Shown one piece after another: positions 49,453 through 58,692 of a stretch of DNA of 64,000 nt. The DNA comes from Rhodobiaceae bacterium (GTDB lineage Bacteria > Pseudomonadota > Alphaproteobacteria > Rhizobiales > JAKPQE01). A program made the position numbers and the translations under genes. Below the pieces are notes generated by a model. That model ran no database searches, had not been told where the DNA came from, and worked only from the letters and a program-made list of their open reading frames with translations. Every line of letters begins with the position of its first letter. Position 1 is the stretch's first letter. The stretch lies in NCBI GenBank assembly GCA_028278505.1, contig JANQEG010000087.1, positions 18,663 to 82,662 of the forward strand, read 5' to 3'.

Positions 49453-51021
49453 TTAAAAATCGGTCGGCACGCCGCCCTCTTCCTTGCGGCGGGCGACGAA
49501 GGCGTCGAGCTCCTCCTCGATCGCCGGGTCGAGGGGCGGCTTTTCATAGCGGCGGAGCACGTCCTTCCACAGCGCATTGGCCTTTGCGGCGGCTTCCGGC
49601 CGGCCGGCCTCGGCCCAGGTTTCGAAATTGCGCCAGTCGGAGATCAGCGGTGAATAGAACGCCGTGCGGTAGCGCGCCTGGGTGTGGGCGGTGCCGAAAA
49701 AGTGTCCGCCCGGGCCGACATCGCGGATCGCATCGAGCCCGAGTTCGTCGTCTTCGATGGTCAGCGGTTCGAGGAACTCGGCGACCATTTGCAGGAGGTC
49801 GACATCGAGAATGGTCTTCTCGTAGGAACAGGTCAGCCCGCCCTCGATCCAGCCGGCGGCGTGCTTGACGAAATTGACGCCGCCCATCACCGCGCCCCAG
49901 AGCGAGAATACCGATTCATAAGCCGCCTGGGGGTCGATCGCGTTCGCCGCGCAGACATTCGAGGAGCGGTAGGGGATTTTGTAGCGCCGGGCAAGCTGGC
50001 CGCCGATCATCGCGGATTTCATGTATTCCGGCGTGCCGAAAGCGGGCGCGCCCGATTTCATGTCCACATTTGAGGTGAAGCCGCCATAGATCACCGGCGC
50101 GCCGGGACGCACAAGCTGGGTGAAGAGAATGCCGGCGAGCGCTTCGGCGTTCTGCTGGGCGAGCGCGCCGGCAAGCGTGACCGGCGCCATCGCCCCGGAC
50201 AGGGTGAAGGGGGTGACGATCACGCACTGGTTGCGGCTCGACATCTCGATGATGCCCTGCAGCATCGGCGTGTCGATGCACAGCGGCGAATTGGTGTTGA
50301 TGATCGTATAGAGCGAGGGCTCCCGCTCCATCTGCTCGGCGCTGATGCCGCGGCCGATACGGGCGATCTCCAGGCCGTCGAGATTGCGTGCGCGCCCGAG
50401 CGAGTAGGCGCTGTAGACCTTGTCGGTCAGCTTGACGATGTCGGCGAGGCAGTCGAGGTGGCGGATCGAGGCGTGGATGTCGACCGGCTCGACCGGATAG
50501 CCGCCGTTCAGATGCAGGATATTGAAGAACTGGCCGAGCTTGAGGAGGTTGCGGAAATCCTCGCGGTTGCCGGCGCGGCGGCCATTGTCGAGATCGGAGC
50601 TGTTGGGCGCGCTGGCCATCTGCGCAAAGGCAATCCAGTCGCCGCCGACGCGGATATTGTTGTCGGGGTTGCGCGCGTGCAGCGTGAATTCCGCCGGTGC
50701 CGTCCTGATCGTCTGTTCGACCAGTTCGGGATCGAAGCGGACCCGGTCGGAATCGGCATCGACGTCGGCGCCGGCCTGGCGCAGCAGCGACCGGGCCTCG
50801 GGGTGGAGGAAATTGATGCCGATCTCCTTCAGGATCGACAGCGAGGCGTGGTGCAGGGCATCCAGTTCGTCGGCGCTGATCAGTTCGACCGGGGGCCAGC
50901 GCAGGCGCGGCTGGCGGAACGGCTTCTGGGCGATCTCGCCGCTGCCGCGGTCGCCGCGGCGGCCGCGTCGTCCGCGGCTTCTGTCGGCGGCGTCGTTCAA
51001 GGTCGGTGGCGACGCGCGCAT
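49453..51021 (-). CDS. Non-pyrrolysine trimethylamine methyltransferase (MttB) family protein
   Basis: A 522-residue COG5598 protein. The N-terminus is Arg/Gly-rich (RGRRGRRGDRGSG, about 15-27), a feature of the alphaproteobacterial branch. The barrel includes LISADELDALHHASLSILKEIG, DNIRVGGDWIAFAQMASAPN-type, NQCVIVTPFTLSGAMAPVTLAGAL and VGPGGHFFGTAHTQARY. There is no in-frame amber codon, so it lacks pyrrolysine, like MtgB-type glycine betaine methyltransferases. No corrinoid protein gene is nearby. ATG 51021 is preferred to GTG 51123, whose extra 34 residues are low-complexity and basic. It starts the leftward operon. Confidence 0.9.
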   Translation of the reverse strand: MRASPPTLNDAADRSRGRRGRRGDRGSGEIAQKPFRQPRLRWPPVELISADELDALHHASLSILKEIGINFLHPEARSLLRQAGADVDADSDRVRFDPELVEQTIRTAPAEFTLHARNPDNNIRVGGDWIAFAQMASAPNSSDLDNGRRAGNREDFRNLLKLGQFFNILHLNGGYPVEPVDIHASIRHLDCLADIVKLTDKVYSAYSLGRARNLDGLEIARIGRGISAEQMEREPSLYTIINTNSPLCIDTPMLQGIIEMSSRNQCVIVTPFTLSGAMAPVTLAGALAQQNAEALAGILFTQLVRPGAPVIYGGFTSNVDMKSGAPAFGTPEYMKSAMIGGQLARRYKIPYRSSNVCAANAIDPQAAYESVFSLWGAVMGGVNFVKHAAGWIEGGLTCSYEKTILDVDLLQMVAEFLEPLTIEDDELGLDAIRDVGPGGHFFGTAHTQARYRTAFYSPLISDWRNFETWAEAGRPEAAAKANALWKDVLRRYEKPPLDPAIEEELDAFVARRKEEGGVPTDF

Positions 51022-51616
51022 CGACGGTTCCCGGTCTTGTTCGGAGTCTTCCCGTTCGGCCCGTCGTTCAGGCGCGCAGTATTGCCGCGTTCGCCGATCA
51101 TCGCGTTCTCCCTGACCGCGCACGTTAGGCGATCGCCGAAAGCGACGCTGATCGCGATAGCGACCGTCGCTGTCGCGTTGGCGACCAAGGGGAATTCGGG
51201 GCAGACACGCAATCCAAACCGGGTGCTGCCGGCGCCGGGCGCGGCGCGGACCGGCCGGCGATTCCGGTCAAAAATCGACTCGCTGCGGACGGGACAGATA
51301 ACCGTCTTTGCGGTTTTATGATAAGTGTATGTAATTATTTAGTTATTTTAGATGATTCCGACCGGAATCGACCGCGCTTGGTGGCGCTAGCGTTGTCGTT
51401 GCTGCACAAATAGCCGTCGCTTAGGACTTGCGGTGACCGGGCCGGGCTGTGCTAGTCTGCCGCCGGGATGGCCTCGCAAGAGCATTGGGCGACGCAACAA
51501 AAACGGCATAAAACATCATTAATGATGGACCAGCCAGTGCTTGAAGTAAATCCACAGCATTCGCAAGTAGAACATGAAAAACTTGCTTGAACGACAATCG
51601 CCACCAGGAGGGGTTA
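51022..51616. promoter_or_regulatory. Divergent control region between mttB operon and ABC importer
   Basis: About 600 bases without a convincing gene. An AT-rich patch (51310-51355) interrupts the GC-rich context and contains TTATCA-17-TTATCT on the minus strand. ATTCCGACCGGAATCGACCG near 51355 holds a small palindrome (ATTCCGACCGGAAT). The arrangement suggests shared regulation of the importer and enzymes. No regulator gene is in the cluster. Confidence 0.45.
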
Positions 51617-53338
51617 ATGTCCAGCGATAAAAGAGTACACCCGAAAGTAACTGAAGCCAAAGAACTCATGGAAAGCGGCCGCATGAGCCGTCGTGAGTTC
51701 GTCCGTACTGCCGCGCTGCTCGGCGTTGCCGCCGGCACCGCTTATGCCATGGCCGGCCTGCCGCGTCCGGCGTTCGCCGACAGCCACGGCAACATGCCGT
51801 TCCCGGCCGATGATCCGAATGCCAAGGAAGGCGGCATCCTGAAAGTCGCCATGCAGATCCAGAAGGTGGAAGACCCGGCGACGTTTTCCTGGGTCGAGAT
51901 GGGTAATCAGGCCCGTCACATGATGGAATATCTGGCGATGACCGGCCCGGACAACGTCACCCGGCCGATGCTCGCCGAAAAGTGGGAGGCCAATGACGAC
52001 CTGACCGAATGGAAGTTCCATCTGCGCAAGGGCGTGATGTGGCATAACGGCGAAGAACTCAAGGCCGAACACGTCGTCTGGAACGTGACGCGGTGGCTCG
52101 ATGCGGACCTCGCTGCCGGCGGCATTATCGGCCTGTCGACCTATTCGGCGATGCTCGAAGAGCATGACACGGGCGAAAAGGACGACGACGGCGAGCCCAA
52201 GATGGTCAAGAAGATGATCCCGGGCTCGGTGTCGGCGGACGGCGACTACACGGTCGTGTTCAAGCTGAAGAAGCCGGTCCTTTCGGTCGCCGAGGATTGC
52301 TACAACTATCCGACGGCGATCTGTCATCCGTCCTTCAAGGCGCCGCTTTCCGACAATCCGATCGGCACCGGACCGTTCACCCTGGCCGAGCTCAAGGTCG
52401 GCGAGAAGTGCATCCTTAAGCGCGTCACCAAGACGACGGACGGCAAGGACTTCGTCTATTGGGGCGGCAAGGTCTACCTCGACGAAATCCACTACTACAA
52501 TTTCGACGAGGACAACCAGCTTGTGGCGCTCGCCGGCGGTGATGTCGACGCGATCTACGAGTTCGGCGTCGAGCAGATGGAACTGGCCAAGTCCCTGCCG
52601 GGCAAGGTTCTGGCGGCCAAGACCGCGCAGACGCTGCTCCTGCGCATGCAGGTCGACCAGCCGCCCTTCGACGATCCGAAGGTCCGCGCGGCCATGACCA
52701 TGGCGGTCGATAACGCCAGGGCCAAGGCCCTGGTTTTCCCGGAAGGCGGCTCGGTCGGCGAGAACCATCACGTCTGCGAGATTCATCCGGAATATTTCAA
52801 GCTTCCGGAAATGAAGCGCGACGTGGACGGCGCCAAGGCCCTGCTCGCGGAAGCCGGCCACAAGGACGGCCTGGAAGTCACGATCGATGTCGGCAACACC
52901 GACGGTCCGTGGCACCAGACGCTGTGCGAGGCGGTGCGCGACCAGCTCAAGGACGCAGGCATCAAGATGAACATCAACGTGATGCCGGCTTCCAAGTTCT
53001 GGGAGATCTGGGACAAGACGCCGTTCGGCGCGGTCGCCTGGACCCACCGTCCGCTCGGCACCATGGTGCTGTCGCTGGCCTATCGCAAGGGCGTGCCGTG
53101 GAACGAGACCCACTTTGACGATCCGGAGTTCGAGGCGGCGCTGGACGACGCGGAAGCGACGCTGGACGTCGAAGAGCGCCGGGCCAAGATGGAGAAGGTC
53201 GAGAAGATCCTTCAGGACGCCAACATCATGATCGAGCCGCTGTTCCGGCCGGTCTACACGATGACGTCGGAGGCCGTTAACGGCTATCCGGCGCACCCGA
53301 CCCAGTATCACCAGTTCAACAAGGTGTGGAAAAGCTAA
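51617..53338 (+). CDS. Tat-exported ABC substrate-binding protein (family 5, peptide/opine type)
   Basis: A 573-residue periplasmic binding protein of the SBP_bac_5 type. The Tat signal is SRREFVRTAALLG (about 25-37) and the cleavage site is near PAFADS (about 55). The fold is seen from GGILKVAMQIQKVEDPATFSW through the repeated lobes to the closing PLFRPVYTMTSEAVNG. ATG 51617 has AGGAGGGG at optimal spacing. Tat export suggests folding in the cytoplasm. An unusually strong hairpin follows the stop codon. Family 5 proteins bind peptides, nickel chelates, opines or other amines, so the ligand is open; the neighbouring enzymes point to an onium compound. Confidence 0.93.
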   Translation: MSSDKRVHPKVTEAKELMESGRMSRREFVRTAALLGVAAGTAYAMAGLPRPAFADSHGNMPFPADDPNAKEGGILKVAMQIQKVEDPATFSWVEMGNQARHMMEYLAMTGPDNVTRPMLAEKWEANDDLTEWKFHLRKGVMWHNGEELKAEHVVWNVTRWLDADLAAGGIIGLSTYSAMLEEHDTGEKDDDGEPKMVKKMIPGSVSADGDYTVVFKLKKPVLSVAEDCYNYPTAICHPSFKAPLSDNPIGTGPFTLAELKVGEKCILKRVTKTTDGKDFVYWGGKVYLDEIHYYNFDEDNQLVALAGGDVDAIYEFGVEQMELAKSLPGKVLAAKTAQTLLLRMQVDQPPFDDPKVRAAMTMAVDNARAKALVFPEGGSVGENHHVCEIHPEYFKLPEMKRDVDGAKALLAEAGHKDGLEVTIDVGNTDGPWHQTLCEAVRDQLKDAGIKMNINVMPASKFWEIWDKTPFGAVAWTHRPLGTMVLSLAYRKGVPWNETHFDDPEFEAALDDAEATLDVEERRAKMEKVEKILQDANIMIEPLFRPVYTMTSEAVNGYPAHPTQYHQFNKVWKS

Positions 53339-53357
53339 TACGGGTCGATGCTTATCC

Positions 53358-53384
53358 CGCGCCCGGGCGTGCTGCCCGGGCGCG
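53358..53384 (+). terminator. Intercistronic hairpin after the binding-protein gene
   Basis: A perfect 11-bp stem CGCGCCCGGGC/GCCCGGGCGCG with a five-base loop, no U-tract. It is placed where such hairpins protect binding-protein mRNA from 3' decay and lower downstream permease expression. Full termination is unlikely. Confidence 0.7.
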
Positions 53385-53466
53385 GCAGTTTAAGAGGTCC
53401 AGGGAGGGCGACCGGCCGGCTGGCGCAAAATCAGGCGCAACAGTTCAGGTCGGTTGATTAACGTGC

Positions 53467-54417
53467 ATGTTTAAACTCATTGGGCGCCGTCTCATTCAGA
53501 TGGTGCTGATCATGCTGACGGCGTCGTTTATCCTGTTCGTGATTTTCGACACGCCGGAATTCAAGAAACGTCTTGCCATTCAGGAACTTGGCGGCTTCGC
53601 CGTGTCCGCGCTGGACGAAACCACCTACAATGAATGGCTGGAGAAGAAGGGCCTGAACGTGCCCTTCTACCAGCGTTACTTCAACTGGATGGGCAATACG
53701 CTGACCGGCGATTTCGGCTTCTCCTATGAGAAGAACCGCGATGCCGGGCCCCTCGTCTGGGAAAAGCTCGCCAATACCGGCATTCTGGCGCTCGGCGTCT
53801 TCGGATTGATGATCCCGATATCGCTGATCCTCGGGGTGCTTGCGGGGATGAAGGAGGCCTCGCTCCAGGACAGGGCGGTGTCCTTCATCTCGGTGTTCTT
53901 CACCAGTATTCCCGAGGTCGCGACCGCGATTATCCTGACGGTTGTGTTCGCGCTCGGCCTCGGCTGGTTCCCGACCAAATCGGCGATGATCAGCGGCTTC
54001 AGCTTTCACGAACTGATCCTGCCGGTGCTCACCCTGGTGGTCTACGATTTCGGCTATGTGGCGCGCATGACCCGGGCCTCGATGGCCGAGGTGATGACCT
54101 CGCAATATATCCGCACGGCGGTGCTGAAGGGCATACCCTATAGCCGGGTGATCCTGCGCCACGCCCTGCGCAACGCCCTGATCGCGCCGTTCACGGTCAT
54201 CGTGCTGCAGCTCAACTGGCTGCTTTCGGGCGTCGTCGTCGTCGAGGTGTTCTTCGAATATGACGGCTTCGGCAAACTGCTGCTGGAGGCGGCGCTGTTC
54301 CCCGATATCGAAGTGGTTCAGGCCTGTACGCTCGTCGCCGTGGCGGTGGCGGTGATTTCGCAGATTATCTCGGATGTCGGGTACACCTTCCTGAACCCGC
54401 GTATCCGGTTCGGTTGA
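53467..54417 (+). CDS. ABC importer permease, DppB type
   Basis: A 316-residue permease with six hydrophobic segments (starting about 10-30 and then from 105 on). The binding-protein-dependent transport motif is RTAVLKGIPYSRVILRHALRNALIAPFT (EAA loop, about 217-245). The periplasmic loop after helix 1 is long and ends GNTLTGDFGFSYEK, as in DppB-type proteins. It is 129 bp downstream of the binding protein and 15 bp upstream of its partner permease. Confidence 0.93.
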   Translation: MFKLIGRRLIQMVLIMLTASFILFVIFDTPEFKKRLAIQELGGFAVSALDETTYNEWLEKKGLNVPFYQRYFNWMGNTLTGDFGFSYEKNRDAGPLVWEKLANTGILALGVFGLMIPISLILGVLAGMKEASLQDRAVSFISVFFTSIPEVATAIILTVVFALGLGWFPTKSAMISGFSFHELILPVLTLVVYDFGYVARMTRASMAEVMTSQYIRTAVLKGIPYSRVILRHALRNALIAPFTVIVLQLNWLLSGVVVVEVFFEYDGFGKLLLEAALFPDIEVVQACTLVAVAVAVISQIISDVGYTFLNPRIRFG

Positions 54418-54432
54418 TCGGGGGGACGACCA

Positions 54433-55461
54433 ATGGCTGTTACGGAAACAGAAGTCGACGTCCGCTCGGTACCGCTGCTCAAGCGCCTGACCGAACCGAA
54501 GGTCATCATCGGGCTGTTCGTGGCGATGTGGGTGCCGTTGATGCTCTACGTCATGTTCGGCAAATATATCGGCAACGCCAAGGACATCATGCTGCTGCCG
54601 GCCTATCCGGCGACCGTGATCCTCTACATTCTCGGCGTCCGCGCGTTCCGGGAATCATGGGTGGCCGTGCTCGGCCTGACCCTGGTGTTCTTCTGGATAT
54701 TCATGGCGGTGACGGCGCCCTATCTGCCGCTGCTCGATCCCAACAAGCCGATTGCGCCGTTCACGGTGCCGTTTACCGAGAAGCGGGACATCTTCTTCTG
54801 GCTCGGCACCGACTTCAAAGGCCGCGACATGCTTTCGCGCACCATCTGGGGCTGCCAGCGCGTGCTGGTCTGGGGCGTGACTGCGACCGCGGTCGCCTAT
54901 GTGGTCGGCACCGCTTTCGGGCTGATCGCCGGCTATCTGTCCGGCTGGTGGGACGAGATCATCTCCTTCCTCGGCAACGTGCTTTTGTCGTTCCCGGTGA
55001 TGGTGCTCTTCATCGTCATCCTCAACTATCTCGGCCCCTCGGGCTTCAACATCGTGATCGCGGTCACCTTTGCCTCGGCCCCGGCGATCATGCGTATCGT
55101 CCGCGGGCTGGCGCTCGACATCAAGACGCGCGACTACGTGTTCGCCGCCCAGACCCGCGGCGAGAGCGCATTCTGGATCATGGTGGTGGAATTGCTGCCG
55201 AATGTGCGCGGGCCGATCATCGTCGATGCCTGCCTCCGCCTCGGCTACACCACGGTGGCGATCACCACCCTGACCTTCCTCGGCCTCGGCCTGCAGCCGC
55301 CCGATCCCGACTGGGGTCTGATGATCAAGGAGTCGGCGGGCACCGCGATGCTGTGGAAGTTCTCCTACATGCTGATCGTGCCGGCGCTGTCGGTGTCGTC
55401 GCTGATCCTCGGCTTCAACCTGCTGGCCGACGGTCTGCGCGAAATGAGCCTCAGAGACTGA
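54433..55461 (+). CDS. ABC importer permease, DppC type
   Basis: A 342-residue permease, partner of the preceding one. The N-terminal segment has two extra hydrophobic stretches (about 21-45 and 55-90), FWLGTDFKGRDMLSRTIWGC is the DppC hallmark, and the EAA loop is around AAQTRGESAFWIMVVELLPNVRGPIIV. It ends with the usual LADGLREMSLRD. A ribosome binding site (GGGGGACG) and the 15-bp gap support coupled expression. Confidence 0.93.
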   Translation: MAVTETEVDVRSVPLLKRLTEPKVIIGLFVAMWVPLMLYVMFGKYIGNAKDIMLLPAYPATVILYILGVRAFRESWVAVLGLTLVFFWIFMAVTAPYLPLLDPNKPIAPFTVPFTEKRDIFFWLGTDFKGRDMLSRTIWGCQRVLVWGVTATAVAYVVGTAFGLIAGYLSGWWDEIISFLGNVLLSFPVMVLFIVILNYLGPSGFNIVIAVTFASAPAIMRIVRGLALDIKTRDYVFAAQTRGESAFWIMVVELLPNVRGPIIVDACLRLGYTTVAITTLTFLGLGLQPPDPDWGLMIKESAGTAMLWKFSYMLIVPALSVSSLILGFNLLADGLREMSLRD

Positions 55462-55476
55462 TCGGGAGCGACGCAA

Positions 55477-57555
55477 ATGACGGAACAGACCCCGGTATTG
55501 GAGTGTCGCAACCTGTCGATCTCCTACTATACGCGCGCCGGCGAGATCCCGGCGGTGGTCGACTTCAATCTCAGACTGATGCCCGGCGAGGCGCACGGCA
55601 TCGTCGGCGAGTCCGGCTGCGGCAAGTCGACGGTGGCGCTCGCCATCATGCAGTATATGGGCAAGAACGGCGCCATTGTCGGCGGCGAGATCTTCTTCGA
55701 GGGGCGCGACATGCGCACCATGAGCGAGGAGGAACTCAGGCAGATCCGCGGCTCCAAGATCTCCATGGTCTATCAGGAGCCGATGGCCTCGCTCAATCCG
55801 GCCATGCTGATCGGCGAGCAGCTCGCCGAGGTGCCGATCTACCATGAAAGCATCAGCCGCGACGAGGCGATGGAGCGGGCCAAGCAGATCCTGGCCAATG
55901 TCCGCCTGCCGGACCCGCAGCGGATCATGGATTCCTATCCGCACCAGATTTCGGGCGGCCAGCAGCAGCGCGTGGTCATCGCCATGGCGCTGCTGTCGAA
56001 CCCGAAGCTGCTTCTGCTCGACGAGCCGACGACGGCGCTCGACGTGACGGTCGAGGCCGGCATCGTCGACCTGATCAAGGACATCGCCCAGGAATTCGGC
56101 ACCTCGATGATCTACATCTCCCACAATCTGGGCCTGATCCTGGAGACCTGCGACCGGATCACGGTGATGTATTCGGGCGAGGCGGTCGAGGTCGGCGACG
56201 TCGTCGACGTCTTCAACGAGATGCGCCATCCCTATACCCGCGGCCTGTTTTCCTCGATCCCGGTGCCGGGGGCGGACAAGAATGCGCGCCCGCTGATCGC
56301 CATTCCCGGCCAGTTGCCGCTGCCGCATGAACGGCCGGTCGGCTGCTATTTCGGGCCGCGCTGCACCTATTTCGACGAGCCGCGCTGCGACAAGCGGCCG
56401 CTGCCGATGGAGGAGGTCGACGAGGGCTCGCTGCATTTCGCGCGCTGCGTCAAGTTCCGCGAGATCGACTGGGATGCGGCCAAACCGAAGCCGATCGAGC
56501 GCGAAGAGGTGCTGCCGGGCGATTACGTGCTGCGGGTCGAGGACATGACCAAGCACTACGAGATCGAGGAATCGGGCCTGTTTGTGCTCGGCGGCGAGAA
56601 GAAGACCGTCAAGGCCAATGAGAAGATCAACTTCCGCGCCCGCGAGGCGGAGACGGTGGCGATCGTCGGCGAATCCGGCTGCGGCAAATCGACCTTTGCC
56701 AAGGTGCTGATGGGGCTCGAAGACGCCACCGACGGCGACGTGCTGCTCGGCAATCTCGACCTGTCGCAACTGCCCGTCGAAAAGCGCGACGCCGAGACCA
56801 TCGGCAAGCTGCAGATGGTGTTCCAGAACCCGTTCGACACGCTCAATCCGAGCCATTCGATCGGCGGCCAGATCGGCCGGGTGATCCGCAAATTCGGGGT
56901 CGAGAAGGACAAGGAGAAGGTCGAGCAGCGGGTTCACGAACTGCTCGACATCGTCAAGCTGCCGCGCGATTTCGCCAAGCGGCGGCCGCGCCAGCTTTCC
57001 GGCGGCCAGAAGCAGCGCGTCGGCATCGCCCGCGCGTTTGCCGGCAATCCGTCCGTGGTGATTGCCGACGAGCCGGTGTCCGCGCTCGACGTCTCGGTGC
57101 AGGCGGCCGTCACCGATCTCTTGATGGACATCCAGCGTGAGCACCGCACGACGCTGCTCTTCATCAGCCACGATTTGTCGGTGGTGCGCTATCTGGCCGA
57201 CCGCATCGTGGTGATGTATCTCGGCCAGATCATGGAGAAGGGCTCGACCGACGAGATTTTTGCGCCGCCCTATCACCCCTACACGGAGGCGCTGCTCTCG
57301 GCCGTACCGATCGCCGACACCAGCGTCGAGAAGCGCCACATCGTGCTGACCGGCGAACTGCCGTCGCCGTCGAATCCGCCCAAAGGCTGTCCGTTCTGCA
57401 CCCGCTGCCAGTACGTGATCGAGGGCACCTGCGACATCACGCCGCCGCCGGTGCGCGAGATGGGCGAACGCCATTTCATCGCCTGCCATCTGAGCGAGGA
57501 CACGCTGCGCGACATGAAGCCGGTGATCACCGTGGAGGAGACGGCGCCGGCCTGA
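55477..57555 (+). CDS. ABC importer ATPase with two fused nucleotide-binding domains (DppD-DppF type)
   Basis: A 692-residue double ATPase. Domain 1: Walker [10 protein letters not shown] (about 45-53), signature [14 protein letters not shown], Walker [13 protein letters not shown]. Domain 2: Walker [10 protein letters not shown] (about 395-403), signature [14 protein letters not shown], Walker [13 protein letters not shown]. Each is followed by an oligopeptide-type C-terminal Cys-rich block ([17 protein letters not shown] and [15 protein letters not shown]), which in DppD/OppD-type proteins binds an FeS cluster. It energises the importer of 51.6-55.5 kb and is closed by a short terminator. 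Confidence 0.95.
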   Translation: MTEQTPVLECRNLSISYYTRAGEIPAVVDFNLRLMPGEAHGIVGESGCGKSTVALAIMQYMGKNGAIVGGEIFFEGRDMRTMSEEELRQIRGSKISMVYQEPMASLNPAMLIGEQLAEVPIYHESISRDEAMERAKQILANVRLPDPQRIMDSYPHQISGGQQQRVVIAMALLSNPKLLLLDEPTTALDVTVEAGIVDLIKDIAQEFGTSMIYISHNLGLILETCDRITVMYSGEAVEVGDVVDVFNEMRHPYTRGLFSSIPVPGADKNARPLIAIPGQLPLPHERPVGCYFGPRCTYFDEPRCDKRPLPMEEVDEGSLHFARCVKFREIDWDAAKPKPIEREEVLPGDYVLRVEDMTKHYEIEESGLFVLGGEKKTVKANEKINFRAREAETVAIVGESGCGKSTFAKVLMGLEDATDGDVLLGNLDLSQLPVEKRDAETIGKLQMVFQNPFDTLNPSHSIGGQIGRVIRKFGVEKDKEKVEQRVHELLDIVKLPRDFAKRRPRQLSGGQKQRVGIARAFAGNPSVVIADEPVSALDVSVQAAVTDLLMDIQREHRTTLLFISHDLSVVRYLADRIVVMYLGQIMEKGSTDEIFAPPYHPYTEALLSAVPIADTSVEKRHIVLTGELPSPSNPPKGCPFCTRCQYVIEGTCDITPPPVREMGERHFIACHLSEDTLRDMKPVITVEETAPA

Positions 57556-57578
57556 CGGCGGCGCATAAGGCCGGGGGG

Positions 57579-57598
57579 CCCGCTGCGGCGGGATTTTT
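57579..57598 (+). terminator. Terminator after the ABC importer operon
   Basis: Stem CCCGC-TGCG-GCGGG followed by ATTTTT, 24 bases after the stop codon. Confidence 0.7.
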
Positions 57599-57818
57599 AC
57601 ATTTCGGAAAATTCTTGCGTTTCGCCGCAAAGTGACCCACAACTGGCGGATCGGCGCACCTGATTTGGGTGGGTGCGCCACTCGACGACCGGTTAAAACG
57701 ACGACGTCCTGACGGCCTGAACAGTTTTTCCCGACTTCTGAGAGACGACATGTGATCCGCCCGCCGATACGGGACAGATCGGATACATCCAAGCAAATCC
57801 TGGGAAAGGACTTTCACC
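57599..57818 (+). promoter_or_regulatory. Long upstream region/leader of the cold-shock gene
   Basis: About 220 bases without a gene precede the cold-shock start. Long structured leaders are common for csp genes and often hold a temperature-responsive fold. TTGCGTTTCGCCGCAAA near 57611 can form a short hairpin (TTTCGCCGCAAA part). A specific promoter is not clear. Confidence 0.4.
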
Positions 57819-58034
57819 ATGGCCATCAATGGCACCGTTAAATTCTTCAATCATTCGCGCGGCTTCGGCTTCATCGCGCCGGAAGACGGCTCGAAAGACG
57901 TCTTCGTCCACATCTCCGCGCTCGAGGCGTCCGGCATTCCGGCGATCGACGAAGGCGACAAGGTCACGTTTGAGGTCGAGGACGACCCGCGCGGCCGCGG
58001 CAAGAAGGCGGTGAACGTCTCGCTCGCTTCCTGA
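57819..58034 (+). CDS. Cold-shock domain protein (CspA family)
   Basis: A 71-residue single-domain OB-fold RNA chaperone. RNP1-like KFFNHSRGFGFIAPE (8-22) and RNP2-like DVFVHISAL (27-35) are present. The canonical RNP1 K-G-Y/F is replaced by HSRGFGF, a variant seen in some alphaproteobacterial paralogues. The ribosome binding site is GGGAAAGGA. It is monocistronic, with a clear terminator after it. The role (cold or stationary phase) cannot be read from sequence. Confidence 0.95.
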   Translation: MAINGTVKFFNHSRGFGFIAPEDGSKDVFVHISALEASGIPAIDEGDKVTFEVEDDPRGRGKKAVNVSLAS

Positions 58035-58062
58035 AGCGCACGCGCGTCTGGAGTTTTCGAAG

Positions 58063-58096
58063 CGCCGCCGGGGCAAGGCTCCGGCGGCGTTTGTTT
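58063..58096 (+). terminator. Rho-independent terminator after the cold-shock gene
   Basis: Nine-bp stem CGCCGCCGG/CCGGCGGCG with a nine-base loop, then TTTGTTTT. Confidence 0.9.
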
Positions 58097-58179
58097 TGCG
58101 TGGTCGGCTGTCCTGAGGATTAGGCCGGGCGATCGCTGTGGCGGTTGGTTTGCTACGGCGCCGACGGCACGCACCAAAA

Positions 58180-58570
58180 CCCTCCCCCTTGCGGGGAGGG
58201 TGGACGGCGCGTCCGCGCCGGCCGGGTGGGGGTATACGCTAAAGTACCGCCATTCGGCAGTGTCGTTGTTTATCTTCTGACCCCCCTCCCTGACTCTCCC
58301 CCACAAGGGGGAGGGGAACCTCACGCACACGCCCGGCCCATCCCCGCAAGGGGGGAGGGGACGAAGATCGCTGGCCCCTGCCCACGGCGCAGAGCCCTCT
58401 CCCTTGAGGGAGAGGGATGCGAAGGCTTGCAAATCCAGCGGATTTGCTTAGCCGAAGCTGGGTGAGGGGGGAAACACCGCTCACCCTCACCCGACTTCGC
58501 CCGCGGTTCAGCTCCGCTTCACCGGGTCTCCGTAGCCCTCTCCCTGACAGGGAGAGGGCCCCCGGCGGAC
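58180..58570. repeat. Cluster of GC-rich palindromic repeats, including a partial composite element
   Basis: Contains CCTCCCCCTTGCGGGGAGG (58182-58200), CTCCCCCACAAGGGGGAG, and from 58400 a CCCTCTCCCTTGAGGGAGAGGG hairpin, GGGTGAGGG, ACCCGACTTCGCCC and CCCTCTCCCTGACAGGGAGAGGG (58537-58559). The second half follows the plan of the 260-bp element at 4018. It fills the gap before the CDGSH gene. Confidence 0.7.
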
Positions 58571-58692
58571 ACGTCGGGTGTCATTGCAATGTTCCCCGCC
58601 GTAAACACTCTTCCCCGCCATTCCCCGGTTTTTCTTTCGCGCGAACGCGGTATCTTCCGGGCTGACAAAACACCCCGTTTCCGGAGGACTGC

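Noticed and set aside
49453..51021. Pyrrolysine-containing MttB
   Set aside because: There is no in-frame TAG and the barrel is continuous. It belongs to the non-Pyl branch.
50997..51101. Short ORF starting MIGERGNTARLND with a GGGAGAA ribosome binding site upstream of mttB
   Set aside because: It overlaps the mttB start out of frame, is low-complexity, and has no independent support. It could be a leader peptide but cannot be called.
54655..57792. Minus-strand open frame of 1045 codons
   Set aside because: It is the shadow of the ABC permease and ATPase genes, whose motifs are intact on the plus strand.
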